Below, in pieces: positions 1 to 5,244 of a stretch of DNA of 8,722 bases. The stretch is from Thermoplasmata archaeon (GTDB lineage Archaea; Thermoplasmatota; Thermoplasmata; Halarchaeoplasmatales; Halarchaeoplasmataceae). Position 1 is the first letter of the stretch; the number at the start of each line of letters is the position of its first letter. Where the stretch lies: positions 1 through 8,722 of the forward strand of contig JAFDTZ010000095.1 of NCBI GenBank assembly GCA_019594305.1, given 5' to 3'. The position numbers were made by a program, and so were the translations under genes. The notes beneath the pieces were generated by a model. That model had not been told where the DNA came from. It made no database searches and worked only from the letters and a program-made list of their open reading frames with translations.

Positions 1-253
1 CAGTTCCCTCTACTATGGCATTGATGCCGTAACCGGAACCACCTCCGGACACAGAGACCCGGATGTTGGGATTATTTCTGTTAAATTCTTCTGCGCACAT
101 CTGTGATATAGGAAGAACAGTCGATGAACCAGTGACCGTAATCTCCTGTATTTCGTCTCCGTTCTCTGTACATCCGGACATGAAAACCACACTTATCAGT
201 AACAGGCCCAGGACGCTCAGGACGATCGCTTTTCTTTTTCCTTGCATTTTCAT
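1..253 (-). CDS. pstS: Phosphate ABC transporter substrate-binding lipoprotein PstS, N-terminal part
   Basis: This is the first 84 codons of a gene that runs off the left edge of the window. PstS binds phosphate outside the membrane and hands it to the PstCAB transporter. Seen: a basic start (MKMQGKRK), a hydrophobic stretch at residues 9-25, and a lipobox-like MSGC with Cys28 as the likely lipid-modified residue. Then come TGSSTVLPIS (41-50) and SGGGSGYGI (69-77), both characteristic of the phosphate-binding fold (GSST and GSG loops contact phosphate in PstS family members). The start is the first ATG, 27 bp from the centre of a strong TATA box; no Shine-Dalgarno sequence precedes it, so the mRNA is probably leaderless. 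The gene diverges from sucD. Any pstCAB genes would lie outside the window. The family call is firm; that the ligand is phosphate rather than another oxyanion is inferred from the family. Confidence 0.88.
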   Translation of the reverse strand, partial: MKMQGKRKAIVLSVLGLLLISVVFMSGCTENGDEIQEITVTGSSTVLPISQMCAEEFNRNNPNIRVSVSGGGSGYGINAIVEGT

Positions 254-276
254 CGAAAAGGAGTTAATCGAGGTCT

Positions 277-292
277 ATATATATACTTTATC
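277..292 (-). promoter_or_regulatory. pstS promoter (TATA box)
   Basis: Read on the minus strand this is GATAAAGTATATATAT, an A/T-rich TATA box with a purine-rich upstream flank suitable for TFB. Its TATATATA core is centred about 27 bp before the pstS ATG, so transcription should begin at or next to the start codon. The same 16 bases occur in front of the mechanosensitive channel gene at 7004-7019. Confidence 0.7.
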
Positions 293-299
293 TGTATAG

Positions 300-332
300 A
301 CTATATTGTAGTATAATAACTATATTGTAGTA
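300..332. repeat. Tandem 14-bp operator-like repeat between pstS and sucD
   Basis: ACTATATTGTAGTA occurs at 300-313 and again at 319-332, identical and spaced 19 bp apart, close to two helical turns. Within each copy ACTA and TAGT form short inverted arms around five bases, as expected of a dimer-binding site. The pair lies just upstream of the pstS TATA box. Binding by a regulator is an inference; no regulator gene is in the window. Confidence 0.5.
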
Positions 333-336
333 AATA

Positions 337-370
337 GATATGGGTATATATACATATACAACCCCATATC
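337..370. promoter_or_regulatory. 34-bp inverted repeat upstream of the sucD promoter
   Basis: GATATGGG (337-344) and CCCATATC (363-370) are perfect 8-bp inverted arms around an 18-bp A/T-rich spacer that itself contains the nested arms GTATAT and ATATAC. The element ends about 7 bp before the sucD TATA box, where an activator or repressor could contact the promoter. The binding protein is unknown. Confidence 0.45.
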
Positions 371-376
371 GAAGCA

Positions 377-386
377 TTTAAAAATA
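377..386 (+). promoter_or_regulatory. sucD promoter (TATA box)
   Basis: TTTAAAAATA, preceded by the purine-rich GAAGCA, is centred about 27 bp before the sucD ATG. With no Shine-Dalgarno sequence between the box and the start, this predicts a leaderless sucD mRNA. Confidence 0.7.
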
Positions 387-407
387 TCCTCAACATAACA
401 CACCCTT

Positions 408-1280
408 ATGGGCATATTGGTAGATGAAAAGACGAAGGTCCTGGTCCAGGGAATAACCGGAACCCAGGGTAGTTACCATAGTAAATACATGAAGCAGTAC
501 GGTACGAACATCGTGGCGGGTGTTACACCGGGAAAAGGCGGGGAAGAAGTTAACGGAGTACCCGTATATAATACCATACAGAAGGCTAAAGAGGAAACGG
601 GGGCTACCGCATCCATCATATTCGTGCCTTCAAGGTTTGCCAAAGGTGCCGCACTAGAGGCAGTTTCAGCGGGCCTTGATCCCGTTGTGATAGTAACCGA
701 AGGAATACCCGTACATGACTCCACAAAGATCGTACGTTTAGCAGAAGTCAATGGATCAACCATAATAGGTCCGAACACGCCGGGCATAATCAGCCCGGGT
801 AAGACGAAAATGGGTATAATGCCCAACCATATTTTTAAGGAAGGTAACATAGGGCTAGTGTCTCGGAGCGGCACATTGACCTATGAGATAGTCAATTCAA
901 TGACAAAATTGGGGTGCGGCCAATCTACAGCCTTGGGCCTTGGTGGAGATCCTATCGTCGGTCTCAATTTTATAGACATACTTGATATGTTCGCCGACGA
1001 TGACGAAACCGAAGCAGTCGTTCTTATTGGAGAGATCGGCGGTAGTGCAGAGGAAAAAGCAGCGAGACACATAAAAAGTAACTTCGACAAACCCGTAGTC
1101 GCTTACATCGCAGGACGAACAGCACCCAAGGGTAAACGCATGGGACATGCAGGAGCTATCGTCACTGAAAGCGGTACCGGTACTGCGGAATCAAAGATGA
1201 AGGCATTCGAGAATGCAGGTGTCTCGGTTGCCAAGCTGCCCAGTGATATCGGTAGATTGCTGGAAGAGGTATTGCGATAG
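408..1280 (+). CDS. sucD: Succinyl-CoA synthetase (ADP-forming) alpha subunit
   Basis: The alpha subunit binds CoA and carries the phosphohistidine in the reversible conversion of succinyl-CoA, ADP and phosphate to succinate, CoA and ATP, a cytosolic TCA-cycle step. At 290 residues it is full length for the family. Seen: the CoA-binding Rossmann motif GITGTQGSYH (15-24) and GVTPGKGG (38-45); GPNTPGIISPG (121-131), with Thr where E. coli has Cys; VSRSGTLTYE (151-160); GEIGG with Glu209, matching the Glu that contacts phosphohistidine; and GHAGAI with His247, the phosphorylated residue. The ATG at 408 is set by the TATA box 27 bp upstream. The beta subunit gene, sucC, usually lies directly upstream of sucD; here that place is taken by divergent pstS, so sucC is elsewhere. 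A radical SAM pseudogene follows 33 bases downstream. The reading frame is intact. Confidence 0.96.
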   Translation: MGILVDEKTKVLVQGITGTQGSYHSKYMKQYGTNIVAGVTPGKGGEEVNGVPVYNTIQKAKEETGATASIIFVPSRFAKGAALEAVSAGLDPVVIVTEGIPVHDSTKIVRLAEVNGSTIIGPNTPGIISPGKTKMGIMPNHIFKEGNIGLVSRSGTLTYEIVNSMTKLGCGQSTALGLGGDPIVGLNFIDILDMFADDDETEAVVLIGEIGGSAEEKAARHIKSNFDKPVVAYIAGRTAPKGKRMGHAGAIVTESGTGTAESKMKAFENAGVSVAKLPSDIGRLLEEVLR

Positions 1281-1313
1281 ATTTTTACACGGTATCTTCT
1301 TCTCTGATTAAAG

Positions 1314-2484
1314 ATGAAAAAATTTCCAACAAGTCTTGTAAAGCCATTTATGGACACACCGTTTCTGGTGGGAAATATGTTGAGGGGTGCGGGTAGAAAG
1401 TATTATCGTGCAAATCTCGACCGGCGGAAAAAACAGGTGAAAGTAACGCCCTTTGGCTCATCAGTATGCGTCTAACAGACAAGTGCAATCATCGCTGCGC
1501 AGTATGCGGGCAATACGGCGAAGATGGATACAACAGGGATGACAATGAGTTGCCTACTGTAAGAGGCAATGTAAGTGTTGAAAGGTACAAAGAGATGATA
1601 GACAATTTAGCACATCTCAAACCCCACATATACATCACAGGCGGCGAACCCTTTCTCTACAAGGGCCTGGTGAGCTTTGTAACTACATAAAAGATAAAAA
1701 ATTGACACTTCAAGTGGTGACAAACGGTGTTAAGTTGGAAGAAAAGGCCGAGACTATAGTTGACAACGAATGGGATATGATATGCGTCTCTCTGGACGGG
1801 CCCGAGGACGTTCACGACAAATGTAGGGGTGTGAAAGGTGCCTACAAAACCATGAAAAAAGGTGTGGAAAAGATCAATGAGATTAAATACAATAAAGGTG
1901 GAAAACGTCCTAAGATGTTTTTCCTTACCACCTTATCCAGCACGAATTACGACTATCTCCTTGAAACCGTTGAGGAATGTGAAAAATTTCAGCCGGACTC
2001 CTTGGTGATTTACTATTCATGGTTCACCAGCCAAGTGGTGGGAGAAAAACACAGCGCAGTATTGCAGAAGGAATTGGGTGTGGAACCCTTTGCTTGGAAG
2101 TCATATGTAAGATATAATTCAGGGTCTGATTTTGAAGCTCTAAAAAATAGTGTAAGAGAGGTAAAGAAGAGAAAATGGAGTTTTCCCGTCTCTTTCGTAC
2201 CTAACCTTCCGAAAAGTGAGATCGAGACCTATTACACTGACCCCACGGATTTCCTGGGATGGAATAATTGCCTGACTCCATGGGTGGAGGCCAATATCAT
2301 GCCCAACGGGGATGTGGTCAATTGCAGGGATTTTCCGGACACGGTCATGGGGAACATCAAAAACCATAAACTTATGGAAATATACAATAACGAAAGATTC
2401 AAACAATTCAGAAGGGCACTCGCGGATCAACCCGATGGCGTTTTTCCACTTTGTTCCAGATGTTGTGGACTGATGGGATTCTGA
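1314..2484 (+). pseudogene. Radical SAM/SPASM-type protein, broken by two frameshifts
   Basis: Three frames joined end to end give one radical SAM protein of about 390 residues. Frame one starts at ATG 1314 (MKKFPTSLVKPFMD) and runs to near 1469. Frame two carries the CNHRCAVC motif (Cx3Cx2C, about Cys58, 62 and 65), which holds the SAM-bound 4Fe-4S cluster, and ITGGEPF. Frame three starts near 1669 and carries VVTNG, VSLDGP and a C-terminal Cys-rich part (NNCLTPW, GDVVNC, PLCSRCCGL) resembling a SPASM/twitch cluster domain. Restoring one base near 1469 and one G in the GG at 1669-1670 rejoins the frames exactly. SPASM proteins often modify peptides or carbohydrates; the substrate here is unknown. 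The stop lies one base from that of the convergent glycosyltransferase pseudogene. No clear promoter was seen, so transcription from sucD is possible. Two sequencing errors are an alternative, less likely because the neighbouring gene is also broken. Confidence 0.82.
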
Positions 2485-2485
2485 T

Positions 2486-3668
2486 TCAACTGGCATCCAG
2501 AAGCTCCAGTCTTATCTTCATACTGTTTTCCTCACCCTTCCACTTTGCCGCCATGGATCTGACCCTATCGGCGGAACGTCCGATCTTATCCGAGTGCTCA
2601 ACCTCGGTCAATATCTCCTTGAGGCTGTTAGCATTTATTACTTCGGGATATATGCTCTTCGCTAAACCCAGTTTTTCCATACCCTGGGAATTCGACTCCT
2701 GTTCGGGCTGATTTCCCTGGGGTATTACAACCGCTCTTTTACCGTAAACCAGCAACTCGCTGAGGGTGGATAAACCCGCCCCGGATATTACCACCTTTGC
2801 CCCCTCGATAAGGGCATCTCTATCCTCTATCCATCCTCTTACCAGCCTTAGATTGCCGTAACGATGTACACTTACATTCCCGGGCTCTCCGGTGCCCATT
2901 ATTGAAGGTGTTTCATAATCCTGAAATAATTGAAATATTGATTCTTTGACATTCTTCATGATAACACCCGGGCCGCTGAAGGCAATGTAAACGAACTCAC
3001 CCGGGGTGACATCGTGGGAACTGCAGATATTCTCTATCTCCTTTTCTGTTCTCTGCCCCGGTCTGTTATACGAAATCGGACCTACGAACTGAGTTTTTTA
3101 CAGAAAGCATCTTGGTGCATCGCACTCAAACCTCATGTGGCGTTCGGAGACTGAGTAAGGTCGCGGGAAATCAGGTAGTAAGATCTTATCGTGGCCCGAT
3201 AAAAGACTATAGTTGAACTTGCTACCCATATACTCAAGATAACTTGATCAGTTATTGTTTCCATTATTTGTTCTAGGCATGTAAACACGTGGTTGATTTG
3301 TGATATAAATCCGAGGAACATTAAGGTCCTTTGATGCGGGTATTGTAGAATATCTCGAATCACAAACCACTAGGTCCGGTTGTAGTTTTTTTAGTATTTT
3401 ATCCTGCTCTATATCGTGGTCGGCTATTCGTTTGAACAATAGTAGACCTTTGAGTATGGATCTTTCAAAGTCTACATGTCCATATTCGTTCTCATACCAC
3501 ATCAGTGATTTTCCTTCATATATTTTATAACCCTTTTGACTAGCTATAGTGGCGGCCTTTCCATAGGAAGAAAAGATACACTCGATCTTGACTAAGTTTG
3601 TCGGCTATGGAAAGGCATCTGACAATGTGTCCAAGGCCTATCCCTATCACAGAGAAGTAGACTTTCAT
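2486..3668 (-). pseudogene. MJ1255-like (GT-B fold) glycosyltransferase, broken by a frameshift and two stops
   Basis: The N-terminus MKVYFSVIGIGLGHIVRC is the glycine-rich loop that opens nucleotide-sugar GT-B enzymes. After CTT at 3594-3596 the frame shifts by one (one extra base, or loss of two or five) and continues IECIFSSYGKAA, KLQPDLVVCDSRYS and PRIYITNQPRVYMP. In that frame a TGA lies at 3248-3250 and a TAA at 3098-3100, yet homologous-looking sequence carries on through both: DKILLPDFPRPYSVS, then FVGPISYNRPG. The C-terminal half from 3097 to the stop is open and contains VISGAGLSTLSELL and VIPQGNQPEQ, the UDP-sugar-binding end of MurG/MJ1255-like enzymes. The repaired protein would be about 393 residues, normal for the family. 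ATG 3668 was chosen because it begins the conserved motif; an upstream ATG at 3702 (MSDEDKNRLKED) is in another frame, possibly a further lesion. Such enzymes act on lipid- or protein-linked glycans; the acceptor is unknown. Confidence 0.82.
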
Positions 3669-3730
3669 CTTCTTTCAACCTGTTTTTATCTTCGTCAGAC
3701 ATCCCTTATTATTACTCTATACACGATTCG

Positions 3731-3745
3731 GTAATATATAAATTT
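3731..3745 (-). promoter_or_regulatory. Likely promoter of the glycosyltransferase pseudogene
   Basis: On the minus strand this reads AAATTTATATATTAC, a good archaeal TATA box, centred about 70 bp before ATG 3668. It predicts a transcript start near 3711 and a leader of roughly 43 bases. It begins 9 bases after the stop of the oxidoreductase gene, so the broken gene probably had its own promoter. Confidence 0.5.
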
Positions 3746-3754
3746 AAGCGTTTT

Positions 3755-4726
3755 TTATCGTAAAAGCTCAGAACCCCATTCTGGGTCTTTCAGCATCGCT
3801 CTACCGACCGCTACTAGATCCACGCGTTCCTCTCTTACAAGTGAATCGGCAAATTCCGGTTCGATGATGCCGCCTACACCAATAACGGGTAAATTTACGG
3901 ATTTTTTGACTTCCTCGGCGTAGGGAACGTAATATCCCTGTTCACCCTGGTACCTTTCCGGTCTCGAACCGCAAAGACCGCCTGACACGTCGATTATATC
4001 TACTCCGGCGTTCTCCAATTTTTTACCGAAGTACTTGGCATGTTCAAGGGAAAAACCGTCTTCTCTTTCATCACATGCACCCATGCGATACATCAAAACC
4101 ATCTCTCCTATCTCGTTTTTCACGGATTCTACGACCTCTAGAGGGAATTTAAGTATTTTATCTCGGGTACCACCGTAATCATCATCACGCCTGTTGGTAA
4201 GGGGTGATGCAAATTGATTAAGCAGAAAGCCGTGGGCGCCGTGTACTTCAACGGCCGGGAAGCCTGCATCTTTAGCCCTGCGGGCGGCATCTCTAAAACA
4301 TTCCTTTATATCTTGCATTTCCTCGATATTAAGACTCTTTACATCCTTTCCGGCGTACCAGTCCGACGATGATGAAACCGGTGTTTTTCCTATGATTTCA
4401 GGATCGCAAGCCCCACCGGAATGGGTTATCTGAATGCAAGGGATACATCCTTTCTCGTATATTGATTCGGACAATTTCCTTAATCCCGGTATCTTATCGT
4501 CATCATGTATGCCCAATTGCTTCACGGATAGTTTACCACCGGGATCCACATAGGAATGTTCCACTATTATCATTCCCGGATATTTAGCTCTCTCGTTATA
4601 ATGCTTGATCAAATCTTTCGTTACCTCACCATCATGGGTGGCCTTGTTGGTAGTCATCGGGGGCATCACCAATCGATTTCTCAACGTTATGTTTTTTACC
4701 CTTAAGTTACTTCGTAGATCAGTCAT
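3755..4726 (-). CDS. NADH:flavin oxidoreductase, Old Yellow Enzyme family (single TIM barrel)
   Basis: An FMN-dependent ene-reductase-type enzyme that, by family, transfers hydride from NAD(P)H to an activated C=C bond; the physiological substrate is unknown. At 323 residues it has the FMN barrel only, without the C-terminal 4Fe-4S/FAD/NADH part of 2,4-dienoyl-CoA reductase. Seen: MPPMTTNKATHDGEVT (21-36), close to the dienoyl-CoA reductase/TMADH branch and lacking the Cys of YqjM; VEHSYVDPGGKLS (55-67); THSGGACDP (101-109); HGAHGFLLNQFASPLTNRR (162-180), with His162 and His165 as substrate-binding residues; DDDYGG (181-186); VSGGLCGSRPE (247-257); and GVGGI (283-287) plus GRA (308-310) for FMN phosphate. 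Phe167 sits where most relatives have the catalytic Tyr. The start is 29 bp from the centre of a TATA box. It diverges from the PAP2-like gene and is intact, unlike the gene downstream. Confidence 0.92.
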   Translation of the reverse strand: MTDLRSNLRVKNITLRNRLVMPPMTTNKATHDGEVTKDLIKHYNERAKYPGMIIVEHSYVDPGGKLSVKQLGIHDDDKIPGLRKLSESIYEKGCIPCIQITHSGGACDPEIIGKTPVSSSSDWYAGKDVKSLNIEEMQDIKECFRDAARRAKDAGFPAVEVHGAHGFLLNQFASPLTNRRDDDYGGTRDKILKFPLEVVESVKNEIGEMVLMYRMGACDEREDGFSLEHAKYFGKKLENAGVDIIDVSGGLCGSRPERYQGEQGYYVPYAEEVKKSVNLPVIGVGGIIEPEFADSLVREERVDLVAVGRAMLKDPEWGSELLR

Positions 4727-4747
4727 TGTATCGCTTTTTGAAAGAAA

Positions 4748-4762
4748 GGTTAAACTATAACC
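4748..4762 (-). promoter_or_regulatory. Oxidoreductase promoter (palindromic TATA region)
   Basis: On the minus strand this reads GGTTATAGTTTAACC. The TATA-like core is centred about 29 bp before the oxidoreductase ATG, predicting a near-leaderless transcript. The outer GGTTA and TAACC are inverted arms, so a repressor could cover the TATA box. AAAGGTTAA at its edge (4745-4753) recurs at 4785-4793 at the opposing promoter. Confidence 0.5.
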
Positions 4763-4772
4763 ATTGTGGTGA

Positions 4773-4780
4773 CTCGCGAG
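4773..4780. promoter_or_regulatory. CTCGCGAG palindrome midway between divergent genes
   Basis: A perfect 8-bp palindrome of high G+C in otherwise A/T-rich intergenic DNA. Its centre is about 50 bp from both the oxidoreductase start (4726) and the PAP2-like start (4826), so one bound dimer could control both promoters. The regulator is unknown. Confidence 0.4.
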
Positions 4781-4787
4781 CCAAAAA

Positions 4788-4799
4788 GGTTAATAAATC
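4788..4799 (+). promoter_or_regulatory. Promoter of the PAP2-like gene (TATA box)
   Basis: GGTTAATAAATC is centred about 31 bp before ATG 4826. It supports that ATG over the upstream GTG at 4766, which lies before this box and would not be on the transcript. Confidence 0.5.
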
Positions 4800-4825
4800 A
4801 TGAATATCTCTGCGAAGAGTTCACA

Positions 4826-5191
4826 ATGGATTCCCTGTTAAAAGGACTTATGTGGTTTCTACCTTTCCTGATAGTGCTAATACTAATCAGTATAAAGATA
4901 TTCGATGAGGATAAGCAAGTGAAGTTTGACAGAGGTCATATCAGCATATATCTCACCATGACACTGATAGCAATGTACAGCGCGCGATCGAAGCGACTGG
5001 CGCTCTTTGGAATCGTTTTTACCGTGCTTACCGCCTTCGTAATAAATTACCTTGGTGTTCACTGGTTTCTGGATATTACGGCCGGTATTGCGGTTGGTGC
5101 GTTCGCCTACTGGTCCACATCCACCGGACGGATGGATCGACTGTTCAATATGGTAACGGATAGGCTCGGTACCGGGACTAATTTAACATAA
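4826..5191 (+). CDS. Small PAP2-like membrane protein, degenerate catalytic motifs
   Basis: A 121-residue integral membrane protein. Hydrophobic segments lie at about residues 6-24, 41-51, 61-78 and 82-98. It resembles the second half of PAP2 lipid phosphatases: DRGHIS stands where PSGH is expected, and YLGVHWFLDITAGI matches the HxxxD part of the third motif (SRx5Hx3D), including the Asp-ITAG helix. What is missing matters: no KxxxxxxRP first motif is present, and the SR of the third motif is replaced by VI, so the phosphate-binding Arg is absent. PAP2 members are usually near 200 residues, so this is either a shortened, possibly non-catalytic relative or the remnant of a longer gene. The ATG at 4826 follows a TATA box at the expected distance. 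It diverges from the oxidoreductase and ends in a shared terminator. Confidence is good that it is a gene, moderate for PAP2 ancestry. Confidence 0.65.
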   Translation: MDSLLKGLMWFLPFLIVLILISIKIFDEDKQVKFDRGHISIYLTMTLIAMYSARSKRLALFGIVFTVLTAFVINYLGVHWFLDITAGIAVGAFAYWSTSTGRMDRLFNMVTDRLGTGTNLT

Positions 5192-5197
5192 ATAAAG

Positions 5198-5242
5198 GGT
5201 AAACCCGGGAAAGTTCCCGGGAAACCGTAATTAATATTTTTT
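5198..5242. terminator. Stem-loop terminator between convergent genes
   Basis: CCCGGGAA (5204-5211) and TTCCCGGG (5214-5221) form a perfect 8-bp stem, which can extend to GGT (5198-5200) with ACC (5224-5226) across a small A-rich internal loop. A run of six T follows at 5237-5242 in the plus direction. It lies in the 53-base gap between the stops of the PAP2-like and channel genes, as expected for a terminator serving one or both. Confidence 0.65.
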
Positions 5243-5244
5243 GT

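Noticed and set aside
63..299. Plus-strand open frame of 78 codons
   Set aside because: It is antisense to the clearly recognisable pstS and crosses its promoter.
1281..1313. Terminator after sucD
   Set aside because: Only a run of five T with no stem was seen, so read-through into the radical SAM pseudogene remains possible.
473..1357. Minus-strand open frames opposite sucD
   Set aside because: They have no recognisable motifs and overlap a full-length conserved gene; they are shadows of its codon pattern.
2451..2711. Plus-strand open frame of 86 codons after the radical SAM gene
   Set aside because: It lies opposite the open, motif-rich C-terminal half of the glycosyltransferase.
3248..3250. 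TGA as selenocysteine or the lesions as programmed recoding
   Set aside because: A second stop (TAA) and a frameshift in the same gene make decay simpler, and selenocysteine is not expected at this place in such glycosyltransferases. No SECIS-like element was recognised, though I could not run a folding search.
3133..3363. Minus-strand 76-codon open frame within the glycosyltransferase
   Set aside because: The family-like sequence lies in the other frame, which continues through the TGA; this frame matches nothing.
4766..4825. GTG at 4766 as the start of the PAP2-like gene
   Set aside because: It lies upstream of the TATA box at 4788-4799, and the added 20 residues are not membrane-like or conserved in appearance.
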